From contig JAJTWZ010000028.1 in assembly GCA_021463145.1 (NCBI GenBank), positions 1-52,154 of the forward strand: DNA of 52,154 nucleotides, written 5' to 3'. Position 1 is the first letter of the stretch. Each line of letters starts with the position of its first letter. Below are positions 16,730-25,389 of this stretch, in pieces. The notes under the pieces were generated by a model. It was given only the letters and a program-made list of their open reading frames with translations. It did not search any database and was not told the origin of the DNA. The position numbers and the translations under genes were made by a program. This DNA comes from Blastocatellia bacterium. Lineage in GTDB: Bacteria > Acidobacteriota > Blastocatellia > UBA7656 > JADIYM01.

Positions 16730-17554
16730 ATGTCCGCTCATCCGCACATTTCCTCAGCACTACCGCTCGCGATGCTCCCCATCGGTATCGCCGACGTTCC
16801 GGAGGTCGAGATCGGCGACGCCCGCTACCTGGTGCGTTACGCGCGGACTCCGGAGGAACTCGACGACGTGCTCCGCCTGAGATTCGAGGTATTCAACCTC
16901 GAACTGGGCGAGGGACTGAGGGAGTCGTTCGAGACCGGCCGCGACGAAGACGCGTTCGACGCGGTCTGCCGGCACCTGATGGTCGTCGAACGCGCGACCG
17001 GGGACGTAGTAGGCACCTATCGAATGCAGACGAGCGCGATGGCGGCCGCCGGTCGTGGATTCTACACAGCGACGGAGTACGATCTGTCCTTCGTGCCGGC
17101 GCACGTTCTCGATGACGCCGTGGAGCTTGGCCGCGCGTGCATCGCGCGAGAGCACCGCAACACGCGCGTGCTCTTCCTGCTGTGGAAAGGGCTCGCGGCA
17201 TATGTCGCTCACAACGGCAAGCGCTACCTTTTCGGCTGTTGCTCGCTTGCGTCGCAGGATCCGAAAGTGGCTTCCGGCGTGGCGGCCTGGCTCCAGACCA
17301 GCGGCCACGTCGCCTCCAGCCCGTGGATCGAGCCACTGGCGGCGTACGCATGTCAGGCGGTCCACGAACCGCCGGATGCGGGCGGCGCCCGCGTACCTCC
17401 GCTTTTCGGCATCTACCTGAGGCACGGTGCGAAGGTATGCGGCGCGCCGGCGCTCGACCGGGCGTTCGGCACCATCGACTTTCCGGTGATGCTGGACGTC
17501 AGGTCGCTTTCGGCAGCGTCGCGCGCGACGTTCTTTGGCGTCGAGGCCCGGTGA
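16730..17554 (+). CDS. OlsB-like N-acyltransferase (GNAT, Acetyltransf_5 type)
   Basis: A 274-residue protein starting at ATG 16730 with GAGGAG 6 bases upstream. It matches the ornithine-lipid N-acyltransferase / acyl-homoserine-lactone-synthase-like GNAT family: YLVRYARTPEELDDVLRLRF near the N-terminus, then GDVVGTYRMQTS and the ELGRACI motif. In OlsB this fold moves a 3-hydroxyacyl chain from ACP to the alpha-amino group of ornithine, giving lyso-ornithine lipid. An OlsA-like acyltransferase follows after 4 bases, which strongly supports aminolipid synthesis. Whether the amino acid is ornithine cannot be read from sequence. The 22-base gap to the preceding gene leaves it in the same operon. 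Confidence 0.85.
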   Translation: MSAHPHISSALPLAMLPIGIADVPEVEIGDARYLVRYARTPEELDDVLRLRFEVFNLELGEGLRESFETGRDEDAFDAVCRHLMVVERATGDVVGTYRMQTSAMAAAGRGFYTATEYDLSFVPAHVLDDAVELGRACIAREHRNTRVLFLLWKGLAAYVAHNGKRYLFGCCSLASQDPKVASGVAAWLQTSGHVASSPWIEPLAAYACQAVHEPPDAGGARVPPLFGIYLRHGAKVCGAPALDRAFGTIDFPVMLDVRSLSAASRATFFGVEAR

Positions 17555-17558
17555 CGCG

Positions 17559-18389
17559 ATGATATCCTCCACCTTGCCGACCTCCACCGAAATTGCACCT
17601 GCTGCGGGTGCTGGACTCGCCGGTTTCACGCGCGCCGCGTTTCGACTGATCGGAATGGCGGCGGGCTCGGCTGCGCTTTACCTGCTGTGGTTCGCGGGCG
17701 ATCTCGCGCGCGCCGCAAGGCCCGAAGCGCGCCGAATCTGGCGCGCGAAGTGTGTTCGCGGGTGGGGGCAAGCCACCGCTCGCGCTGCCGGGGTCCGGCT
17801 GCACGTGAGCGGCAAGGCGCCGGCGGCGCCGTTCCTGCTCGTCTCGAACCATCTCGGATACCTCGACATTATCGTCCTTGCTGCCGTCGCCGACGGCCGC
17901 TTCGTTGCACGCCACGATCTCGGCGACTGGCCCCTGATAGGAAGACTCGTCCGCGCGGGCGGCACGATACTCATCCGGCGCGACCTGCGCGCCGATACAG
18001 CCGCGGCGAGTGCTGCGATGCGCGCCGCATTCGATGAAGGCTCGGGAGTGATCCTGTTTCCCGAAGGCACGAGTTCCTCGGGTCACGACGTACTGCCTTT
18101 CCGGACTTCGCTTTTCGAGCCCGCAGTCGCGTTGGCGATGCCGGTCCACACGGCAGCACTCGCATACTCGACGCCGGAGGATACGACCGCGCCGGGCGAC
18201 TCGGTCTGCTGGTGGGGAGACATGAAGTTCGCACCGCATCTGTGGCGATTGCTGCAACTCGGCCGGATCGAGGCCCACGTGGCATTTGGCGACGAGCCAA
18301 TCCTCGGCAGTGAGCGAAAGCAGCTGTCGGCTGCTGCGCGCGACGCCGTCGTTTCGCTGCACGCATCGCTTCGCGCGGAGGTCCAATGA
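17559..18389 (+). CDS. OlsA-like 1-acyl-sn-glycerol-3-phosphate acyltransferase
   Basis: A 276-residue PlsC-family protein. The HX4D motif is NHLGYLD (H98, D103), the second block is FPEGTSS (near 167-173), and a hydrophobic helix at about 30-45 (AAGSAALYLLWFAGDL) anchors it to the inner membrane. The family adds an acyl chain to a hydroxyl; next to the OlsB-like gene, the most likely step is O-acylation of a lyso-aminolipid, with lysophosphatidate acylation as the alternative. ATG at 17559 lies 4 bases after the preceding stop; a TTG at 17535 is less likely. The stop overlaps the next start (ATGA). Confidence 0.85.
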   Translation: MISSTLPTSTEIAPAAGAGLAGFTRAAFRLIGMAAGSAALYLLWFAGDLARAARPEARRIWRAKCVRGWGQATARAAGVRLHVSGKAPAAPFLLVSNHLGYLDIIVLAAVADGRFVARHDLGDWPLIGRLVRAGGTILIRRDLRADTAAASAAMRAAFDEGSGVILFPEGTSSSGHDVLPFRTSLFEPAVALAMPVHTAALAYSTPEDTTAPGDSVCWWGDMKFAPHLWRLLQLGRIEAHVAFGDEPILGSERKQLSAAARDAVVSLHASLRAEVQ

Positions 18390-18895
18390 ACGGCCTCATC
18401 GACGGAATCGAGGAGAACGCCCGCGTTCTCGGGGAACTGCGCGAACTCGTCGCCGGACTCGACGCCGACCGCTACGCCACGACTGGCGGTTTGCCGATCG
18501 CTAGCGGTCCCGGCGGTCACGTGCGCCACATCCTGGACGCTTACGACTGTCTGCTTCGCGGCGTTTCCACTGGACGCGTCGACTTCACCGCCCGCGAGCG
18601 CGACGCTCGCACGGCGACCGACCCGTCGTTTGCGGCCAGACGGATCGATCTGACGATTCGCGGCCTTCGCGGACTCGGTTGCCCGGCTACGTCGCCGCTC
18701 CTGGTGCGCGCCGAGGACACGGCGGGGGGCGCCTGGTGCGCTTCGTCGGTCGGGCGCGAACTTCAGGCGCTGGTAAGTCACACGATTCACCATCTCGCGC
18801 TCGTGGCAATAGTGCTGCGATTGCGGGGCGTCGAACCCGGCGCGGCGTTCGGGGTCGCGCCGTCGACGCTGGCGCACTGGAGGAAGGCATCCTGA
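18386..18895 (+). CDS. DinB/YfiT-like metal-binding protein
   Basis: A 169-residue helical protein. GGHVRHILDAYDCLLRG and SHTIHHLALVAIVLR give the spaced histidines of the DinB/YfiT four-helix-bundle family, whose members bind a divalent metal and include thiol-dependent transferases and hydrolases. ATG overlaps the preceding stop by four bases and its stop overlaps the next ATG by one (TGATG), so it belongs to the operon. Substrate unknown; in this setting a role in handling an acyl or thiol-linked intermediate is speculation. Confidence 0.75.
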   Translation: MNGLIDGIEENARVLGELRELVAGLDADRYATTGGLPIASGPGGHVRHILDAYDCLLRGVSTGRVDFTARERDARTATDPSFAARRIDLTIRGLRGLGCPATSPLLVRAEDTAGGAWCASSVGRELQALVSHTIHHLALVAIVLRLRGVEPGAAFGVAPSTLAHWRKAS

Positions 18896-19650
18896 TGTGC
18901 ACCGTAACGTGGTTGCCGTCGCGTGACGGATTCGAGTTGCGCGTCAATCGGGACGAAAAGAGGACGCGATCCGTCGCGTTTCCTCCATCCATTTTCGAAC
19001 GCGGCGGCGTGCGCGTCATCTCGCCGCGCGACGTGGATGGCGGCGGAACGTGGATCTCGGTCAACGATTCGGGTGTCGCTCTCGCGCTCTTGAACGGGCA
19101 GTCGGGCGCCGGCGCGCGGCAGGGAACTCGAAGCCGCGGGCTGCTCGTCGACGAGCTTTCCGGCTCGACGTCGGTTTCGGAAGCTCGCATGACACTGGGG
19201 CGGGCGTCCCTCGATCAGTTCTCGCCATTCACCCTGCTCGTCATTGAGCCCGGTGTCACGGCGTGCATCGCGCGGTGGAACGGCTCGACGTTGACCGTCG
19301 ACGGGGCCGCGCCGCTTTCGGGAATGCTCACGTCGTCGTCCGTGGAGTGGGTTGAGGTGAGCGAGTCACGAAGCGGGGTCTACGCCGAGCTCGTCCGGAC
19401 GCTGCGGGGGCCGAGTGCCGAGATGCTCGAGCGCTTCCATCGCGGACACGATCCGAGCCGAGGTTTTCGCTCCGTCTGCATGCATCGCGATGATGCCGAG
19501 ACCGTGAGCTTCACCCGTGTTGCCGTCTGCCGGGATGCGGCGCTCATGCATTACGAGGACGGGCCTCCCTGCGACGCGTTGCGCTTCGACCCGGTGGCGA
19601 TATCGAGGCGGGCGGCCGCAACGCGGCGTCCGATGGCGGGGGTCCGATGA
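18895..19650 (+). CDS. NRDE/TANGO2 family protein
   Basis: A 251-residue protein beginning MCTV with NRDE at residues 18-21, the signature of the TANGO2/NRDE family. Cys2 would become N-terminal after Met removal and act as nucleophile if the protein is an Ntn-type hydrolase. Later blocks (GGGTWISVNDSGVALALLN, SPFTLLVI) fit the family. Eukaryotic relatives are tied to heme and lipid handling, but no reaction is established. It is tightly coupled on both sides (1-base overlap upstream, ATGA overlap downstream), so it probably works with the lipid enzymes around it. Confidence 0.85.
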   Translation: MCTVTWLPSRDGFELRVNRDEKRTRSVAFPPSIFERGGVRVISPRDVDGGGTWISVNDSGVALALLNGQSGAGARQGTRSRGLLVDELSGSTSVSEARMTLGRASLDQFSPFTLLVIEPGVTACIARWNGSTLTVDGAAPLSGMLTSSSVEWVEVSESRSGVYAELVRTLRGPSAEMLERFHRGHDPSRGFRSVCMHRDDAETVSFTRVAVCRDAALMHYEDGPPCDALRFDPVAISRRAAATRRPMAGVR

Positions 19651-21419
19651 GCGTACGGCTGGCTGAGTTCTCGTTCCCGAGCCGGCGAACGCTCCGTGCA
19701 GCGGCCTGTGCAATTCTCCTCGGCGCCGGATTGCTGTTGCCGGTTTCGTTCGTCGCGGAACCGATCGGCGCCAGGCTCGGGCCGACGCTTGCCGGATTCC
19801 TGCGTTCCGACCTCGGGCTCTTCCTGCAGCTCGCATTGTCGACTCTGGCAAGCGAGGACCTGGCGTGCATCGGCGGAGGCGTGCTGGTGGCAAGCGGCCG
19901 TGCGACCTACGCGCTTGCCGCGGTCGCGTGCTTCTCGGGAATCTTCCTTGGCGACCTGGCCTTGTTTGCCGCCGGACGCGTGTTCGGGCGCCGGCTGTTG
20001 AGATTTCGGGTAGCGCGGCGATTCGTCGGCGCGCGCGACGTCGAGCGCTCGGCCGCCTGGCTCGAGTCGCGCGGGACTGGTCTCATCCTGGTCAGCCGGT
20101 TCCTGCCCGGGACTCGTCTCCCGACGTACCTGGCCGCCGGGATGCTGGGCACCAGCGTCTGGCGATTCGCCGGAGCGTTTGCGCTGGCTGCGGCTGTGTG
20201 GACGCCGGCGCTCGTCTGGCTCTCGGCCTGGCTAGGGGCCGAGGCGCTCGAATCGGCCCTCGCGACGATGGCCGGTGCCGGTGTGGCGGTAGCCGTCGCC
20301 GGGTTCGTCGCGCTGGCTGGCGTCCGTCTCGCGCTCGTCCTGGCGCGTCCACAGTCGCGCCGTCGCGTGCGCGCGCGTTTGCAGCGGGTGGCGCGCTGGG
20401 AATTCTGGCCGCCGTGGATGTTCTATCCACCCGTCGTCGTCTACATCGTGTGGCTCGGGCTACGCAATCGCGGGCTGGGTGTGTTTACGGCTGCGAATCC
20501 CGCGATTCCCGATGGCGGATTCGTGGGGGAATCCAAGTTCGGAATCCTGTCCAGACTGACGGCGGCGCCGGAGCGGGTAGCCAGAACCGTACTGCTGCCG
20601 GGGAAACTCTCTGCGGATTCACGGCTCGAAATCGCTCGAGACTTCATGGCCGCAAACGAGCTCACGTATCCCGTCGTGCTCAAGCCCGATGTGGGGCAAC
20701 GTGGCGAGGGCGTCGAGATCGTCCGCTGCGGCGCCCGGATGGCGGCATCGATCGCCGGCCGTCGCGGCGACATCGTGCTGCAGGCGTATGCACCGGGACA
20801 CGAGTTTGGTGTGTTCTGGGCGCGAAGGCCGGGAGAGTCTCGCGGATGGATCGCCTCGATAACGGAAAAGCGATTCCCCGAGGTGACGGGCGACGGGCGC
20901 TCGACCCTCGGCGATCTCATCGATGCCGACGACCGGGCGGTGCTGATGCGCCGCGCCTACGGCGCATCGCTCGGCGACCGGATCGCTGCTGTTCCCGGTG
21001 CCGGCGAAACCGTCCGCCTCGTCGAGTTGGGATCGCACTGCCGCGGCGCCGTGTTCCTCGATGGAAGCTGGGTCTGGACGGAGGCACTGGAGCGGGCGTT
21101 CGACCGCGTGGCTGGAACGGACGGAGGTATCTGCTTCGGCCGCTACGACGTGCGCGTCGAATCGATCGAAGCGTTCCAGCGCGGCGAGGGGTTCACCGTC
21201 GTCGAACTGAACGGCGTGACGTCCGAAGCCACCCACATTTACGACCCACGCACTCGACTGACGGACGCTTACCGGGTGATCTTCGGGCAATGGCGGACCG
21301 CGTTCGAGATAGGGGCCGCCAATCGCGACCGCGGCGCGAAGCCGGCTTCCGCCTGGGGGCTCGCCCGGGCGGCGGTGCGGTTTCTCGCCTCTGGCGTTCG
21401 GGGCCGATGTAACAATTGA
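19647..21419 (+). CDS. DedA membrane domain fused to an ATP-grasp domain
   Basis: A 590-residue fusion. The N-terminal part (about residues 15-235) is a DedA/VTT membrane domain with several helices and the family motif SRFLPGTRLPTYLAAGMLG; DedA proteins move lipids such as undecaprenyl phosphate across membranes. A linker with PPWMFYPP and IPDGGFVGESK leads to an ATP-grasp domain (about 325-560): TYPVVLKPDVGQRGEGVEIV with the ATP-binding Lys, an LQAYAPGHEFGVF block, and a C-terminal metal-binding ELNG (Glu-x-Asn). ATP-grasp enzymes ligate carboxylates to amines or thiols through acyl phosphates. The fusion suggests that a ligated product is a lipid or is made at the membrane. Starts within ATGA overlap. 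Confidence 0.88.
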   Translation: MSVRLAEFSFPSRRTLRAAACAILLGAGLLLPVSFVAEPIGARLGPTLAGFLRSDLGLFLQLALSTLASEDLACIGGGVLVASGRATYALAAVACFSGIFLGDLALFAAGRVFGRRLLRFRVARRFVGARDVERSAAWLESRGTGLILVSRFLPGTRLPTYLAAGMLGTSVWRFAGAFALAAAVWTPALVWLSAWLGAEALESALATMAGAGVAVAVAGFVALAGVRLALVLARPQSRRRVRARLQRVARWEFWPPWMFYPPVVVYIVWLGLRNRGLGVFTAANPAIPDGGFVGESKFGILSRLTAAPERVARTVLLPGKLSADSRLEIARDFMAANELTYPVVLKPDVGQRGEGVEIVRCGARMAASIAGRRGDIVLQAYAPGHEFGVFWARRPGESRGWIASITEKRFPEVTGDGRSTLGDLIDADDRAVLMRRAYGASLGDRIAAVPGAGETVRLVELGSHCRGAVFLDGSWVWTEALERAFDRVAGTDGGICFGRYDVRVESIEAFQRGEGFTVVELNGVTSEATHIYDPRTRLTDAYRVIFGQWRTAFEIGAANRDRGAKPASAWGLARAAVRFLASGVRGRCNN

Positions 21420-21429
21420 GGAGAAAGAA

Positions 21430-22143
21430 ATGCAACGCGTGATTCTGGTAACTGGAGGTACGGGCGGGCTCGGCGGAGCTGTGGTGCGCGCCTTTCTCGA
21501 CCAAGGCTCCGTGGTAGTGGCCACTTATCGGCGGCGCTCGGGATTCGACTCGCTCGTCGCACAGATTCGTGAAGACGGTGCTCTCACCGGCGTCAGCGCC
21601 GTCGATCGGTTGCACGGCGTGGAAGTGGATCTCTCGGACCGCAGCAGCGTGCGCGCAGCGGTCGCCGACTCCGAGGCCCGATTTGGCGGGATCGATGCGC
21701 TCGTACTAGCGGCCGGCGGCTTCTCGGGCGGGGCGACGGTCGAAGAGACGGACGACGAAGTCCTCGACAGGATGATCGAAATGAACCTGCGCTCGGCGTT
21801 CGTCTGCGCGGGAGAAGCGATGGCGGCGCTCGCCAGACGTCGCGGCTCGATCGTCGCCGTGGCATCGCGGTCGGCCGTCGAGCCTGGCGCCGGGGTCGGA
21901 GCATACGCCGCGTCGAAGGCCGCGCTTGTTGCGTTGATCCGGTCGATCGCGGCCGAGGGCATCACCAGGGGCGTGCGTGCGAACGCCGTGCTTCCGGGGA
22001 CGATCGCAACTGCCGCAAACCTCGACGGAAGCGATGCATCGGCCCATCCGGACTGGGTGCGCCCGGTCGACCTCGCCGCCGTCATCCGTTACCTCGCGTC
22101 GGACGATGCCCGGGCCTTGAATGGCGCCGCGGTGCCGGTGTAG
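21430..22143 (+). CDS. Short-chain dehydrogenase/reductase
   Basis: A 237-residue classical SDR. The cofactor motif is TGGTGGLG (residues 8-15); the catalytic set is Asn in MNLRSAFV, Ser in VASRSAVEPG, Tyr159 and Lys163 (YAASK). The TYRRR after the second strand suggests NADP(H) preference, as basic residues there bind the 2'-phosphate. GAGGAG lies 7 bases before the ATG. It is the last gene of the operon, 10 bases after the DedA/ATP-grasp gene. FabG-like enzymes share this fold, so reduction of a 3-oxoacyl chain for the OlsB-like step is a reasonable guess. Confidence 0.9.
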   Translation: MQRVILVTGGTGGLGGAVVRAFLDQGSVVVATYRRRSGFDSLVAQIREDGALTGVSAVDRLHGVEVDLSDRSSVRAAVADSEARFGGIDALVLAAGGFSGGATVEETDDEVLDRMIEMNLRSAFVCAGEAMAALARRRGSIVAVASRSAVEPGAGVGAYAASKAALVALIRSIAAEGITRGVRANAVLPGTIATAANLDGSDASAHPDWVRPVDLAAVIRYLASDDARALNGAAVPV

Positions 22144-22166
22144 GGGCAAGAACACCGGTTGGGCCT

Positions 22167-22323
22167 ACCCGCCCGCTATCGCTCGCGGTACTGACACCGG
22201 TGGGGCGCCACCGCGCGTCCGGGACGCCGGGCGCCATCGGGAGTCACACGCAAGGTCACGATGACCGTTGCGCGCCATCGACAGCCAGCGCCGCGTCAGT
22301 ACCGCGAGCGGCAGCGAGCGGGT
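22167..22323. repeat. REP-like inverted repeat pair between operon and M36 peptidase gene
   Basis: Left arm 22167-22194 (reading GCTATCGCTCGCGGTACTGAC at its right end, split as GCTATCGCTCGC then GGTACTGAC) and right arm 22295-22323 (GTCAGTACCGCGAGCG then GCAGCGAGCGGGT) are reverse complements with few mismatches, about 100 bases apart. It lies between convergent genes. The GTCAGTACCGCGAGCG core resembles repeats I recall as common between genes in Solibacter-like Acidobacteria. It could fold into a long hairpin and end transcription from both sides. Confidence 0.65.
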
Positions 22324-22395
22324 CGGACCGGGCAGGCCACGCGGCACAAGCCTACCCGGTCGCCATCTCCGCTGGCGTTCATCCATCCAGCGCGG

Positions 22396-25275
22396 CTAGT
22401 TGCCGGTCCGGCCAGTCTGCACCTGAACGTCGTCGATCCACCAGCCACCTTCGTTGACGAACGGATCCGAGACGAGGCTGAACCGGATCGATACCTTCTG
22501 CTTCCCGTCGAACGCACTGAGATCGATCGATGCCGTTTCAAACTCCGGCTGTGCTCCCGAATACACCATTACGGTCCGCCAGCCGTTGGTTCCCTTCGCC
22601 TTCACCTCGACGATACAGAGGTCATAGCCGACTTCCGTATCGAACGAATGCTTGAAGACGAGCCGGGATCCAACGCCTCCGGTCAGATCGAACTTCGTCC
22701 GCAGTTGCAGCCGGTAAGTGGTGTTGTCGGCATAGTTCGCGCCCGGACTGTCGCTCCAGGCGTGCGTCGGACTGGCCGAGCGCTCCGTATCGAGCTTGAA
22801 CTGCCCCGCTTTCCAGTTCGCCTGTCCCTGCTCGAGCGAGTCGTTGAGCAAGTCGACGCTCCGTACGATCCGCGCCGTCGCCGTCCTGGCCTCGTTCCCC
22901 GTGGCGTCCTGGTACGTAACCGTCACCGTGTCGCCCTGGGCCACGTCGAGCGTGTTGTTGCCCATCGTCACCGATCCACGCCGCAACAGAAGGTTCGTCC
23001 GGAAGCGTCCCGGGATGCCCGCCGCCTGGCCGACCACGATCGGCTCCGAATCGCCCGACGACGACGTCACCGTAACGTTCACCGTCTCCTGGCCAGCCAG
23101 ATCCGCGTCGCCGACTTCGATCTGAACGATCGTGTCGGCTTCGTCATAGGACTTCTTGCCGAATGCGACCGCACCCTCGCTCTCGCACCACGGGGGCAGG
23201 TTGAAGGCTTCCTTGACCGATGTCGCGCTGCCGTTGAGCGAGAAGGCCCCGTAACCGACACCACGCCGAGCGAATCCCTGCCAGATCAGGCACTGATTGG
23301 CGCCGCCGGTCCGTACCTGATCAGCGATCAGAATGCCATCGCGCGCATCCGTGAACGACGGATTGTTGAGCGAGTACTTCATTCCATCGGTGACCAGTTG
23401 TTCGACGAGCGCCTTGCCGGCCGCGAAGCCATACTCGGTAATGAAGTTCGCCCGAACGTCCCATAGAGCCGCACACCAGACCTCACCGACGTTGTGGACT
23501 TCCGTCGGATCGTTGAACTCCTGGCCCGTGGCCGGATCGATCTCCTTGTACGTCAGAGGATTGACCGACATTTTCGTAGTAACCGGGAACGCCCGGACCC
23601 CGGTCCGGAAATTGCGCGTCGCGTATCCGCCGACGACGTAGCTCGCGTCGGGCGCCGCGTTCTGCGGAGCAAGCATCGTAAGCCCGTACCAGTCTCCCCA
23701 GCCTTCTCCCATGCCGCCCGACTGCGGGCCCGTCAGACCGTCGACATAATCCGGGCCGCCTACCAGTCGAGTCGAAAGGCCGTGACAATACTCGTGAATG
23801 ATGATCGACGTGTCGAAGCTGCCGTCATAACCGCCGCTCCAGAGGAACATCTGCATCCGCGGCTCGAGCCCGTCGACCGGCGTGGAAAAATTCGCATTGT
23901 TGGTGCCGGCGCCATCCTGCGCATCCGCGTTCACGGCGTCGCCACCTCGCCCCTCTTCAGTGAAGTTCGTCGCCTGGAAATTCCCCGCCGCCTCGTCGAA
24001 CCCCAGACGGTACAGATAATCGTGAATGACGTTGTTCCAGTAGAAGAGATTTACGATCGCCGCGTCGGTGTTCGGCTTGCTCGGAACGATCGGGCTATCG
24101 AGCGGAGGGCTGAAAGTGAACACGCTGTCGCCCGACGCGGGCAGGCCGCCGGAGTTGTTCGCATCCTTGTCCTCGACCGCCGTCACGTTGTTGCCGATCG
24201 TGACCGGGGTGCTGCCGACCCATCCGTTCGGCGAAACGTCGAGAATGGAGCTTCCTGGCGAGACGAGGACTCGCTCGACGTGACCGGGCGTGCTCGTGCT
24301 GAACGGAATGTTCGGCTGCGGGCTCTCGCCGGTGAACACCCGGAATTTCGCGTCCGTCGCGAGGGCCGTGCCGTACCGCGTGCGATTGTGGCGCGCAAGC
24401 ACCCTTCCGTGCACCGCATCGACAGTCACGACATACAGGTTCCCGGGGCCGCGCTCCGCCAGCACGACCGTCCACGCGGGAACCGTGCGGCCCGGCGCGA
24501 GAGGAAACAGCAGCTTTCTGGCCGTCGCGGGCTCGGTAAACGCCTCGCCGAGCTCGATTGCGGTCAGGTCTTCCGCGCCGCCCTTCGCGGTGACAATCGA
24601 TGGAGTCGCCGAGGCGCCGATCGACCGTGCCGCCGCAACCGCCGCCCCCGCGGCATCCAGCGCCCAGCCATCTGCCTTGGCGGCCACGCCGGCGTCCGGC
24701 ACGAGCTCTCCACCGGCCCACACGACTCGGCCGTTCCGATCGACCGCCATACGCAGATCCGCGCCGTAAACCCGGACTCCACCTGCCCTCTGATTGAACT
24801 GGAGGTGAGTGACTCCCGTGTCCGGCGACCTGTAGTTGCGCACGAGTTCGAGACCATCGAGGTCCGCCTCTCCGAGACCGTAGAGCGCCGCGCGTTCGCG
24901 AATGAACGCTTCGCCGATCTCGGCAGGTGAGCCTTTCCGGGCCTCGGCGATGGCGCCGCTTGCGGGCACGATCAGCCGCGGACCACCGGTGAGGATGCTC
25001 CAGCGTACCTGCGCTCCAGGCGATTCGGCCAGGAGTTCCACCATCGACTCGCGGCGTGCGTCGGACTTGGAAAGCGACGCGGCCTCGATAGCTTCGGGCG
25101 CAAGCAACGCTCTGGAGTTGAAGGAAGCAGTGCGAATGTCGAAGTCCGGAAGCGTCGGACACGCCAGTGGAGTTCCTTTTCCGGGAACGATCGGCTGGGC
25201 TGTCGAATTCGGGATGTAAAACGTGGAAATGGCGAGCAGGCCGAGGGCCGCACCGGTCACGAACATTCTGCGCAC
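22396..25275 (-). CDS. Secreted M36 (fungalysin-type) zinc metallopeptidase
   Basis: A 959-residue secreted protease. GTG at 25275 is the start: GGAGGT lies 8 bases upstream. A signal peptide (about residues 4-27) is followed by an FTP/PepSY-like propeptide region (about 90-320) and the M36 catalytic domain (about 350-680) with zinc motif H494-E-Y-C-H498 and third ligand E524 in GMGEGWGDW. The C-terminal part (about 690-959) has beta-rich modules, the last resembling a MAM/jelly-roll domain (WIDDVQVQTG). The propeptide normally inhibits the enzyme until autocleavage. Probable role: extracellular protein digestion. No dedicated secretion gene lies nearby. Confidence 0.93.
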   Translation of the reverse strand: MRRMFVTGAALGLLAISTFYIPNSTAQPIVPGKGTPLACPTLPDFDIRTASFNSRALLAPEAIEAASLSKSDARRESMVELLAESPGAQVRWSILTGGPRLIVPASGAIAEARKGSPAEIGEAFIRERAALYGLGEADLDGLELVRNYRSPDTGVTHLQFNQRAGGVRVYGADLRMAVDRNGRVVWAGGELVPDAGVAAKADGWALDAAGAAVAAARSIGASATPSIVTAKGGAEDLTAIELGEAFTEPATARKLLFPLAPGRTVPAWTVVLAERGPGNLYVVTVDAVHGRVLARHNRTRYGTALATDAKFRVFTGESPQPNIPFSTSTPGHVERVLVSPGSSILDVSPNGWVGSTPVTIGNNVTAVEDKDANNSGGLPASGDSVFTFSPPLDSPIVPSKPNTDAAIVNLFYWNNVIHDYLYRLGFDEAAGNFQATNFTEEGRGGDAVNADAQDGAGTNNANFSTPVDGLEPRMQMFLWSGGYDGSFDTSIIIHEYCHGLSTRLVGGPDYVDGLTGPQSGGMGEGWGDWYGLTMLAPQNAAPDASYVVGGYATRNFRTGVRAFPVTTKMSVNPLTYKEIDPATGQEFNDPTEVHNVGEVWCAALWDVRANFITEYGFAAGKALVEQLVTDGMKYSLNNPSFTDARDGILIADQVRTGGANQCLIWQGFARRGVGYGAFSLNGSATSVKEAFNLPPWCESEGAVAFGKKSYDEADTIVQIEVGDADLAGQETVNVTVTSSSGDSEPIVVGQAAGIPGRFRTNLLLRRGSVTMGNNTLDVAQGDTVTVTYQDATGNEARTATARIVRSVDLLNDSLEQGQANWKAGQFKLDTERSASPTHAWSDSPGANYADNTTYRLQLRTKFDLTGGVGSRLVFKHSFDTEVGYDLCIVEVKAKGTNGWRTVMVYSGAQPEFETASIDLSAFDGKQKVSIRFSLVSDPFVNEGGWWIDDVQVQTGRTGN

Positions 25276-25389
25276 TGGTCAATACCTCCGAACGATTGAA
25301 GCCAGACCCTGAGCAGGGCCGGCAAGAACCTCGAATCTTACCTCACCGATACGAACGGCCGCGAGCGGAAGAGCCGCCGGCTAGCCTGC

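Noticed and set aside
19865-21412. Second plus-strand frame of 515 codons within the DedA/ATP-grasp gene
   Set aside because: Arg-rich product with no domains; the other frame has intact DedA and ATP-grasp motifs.
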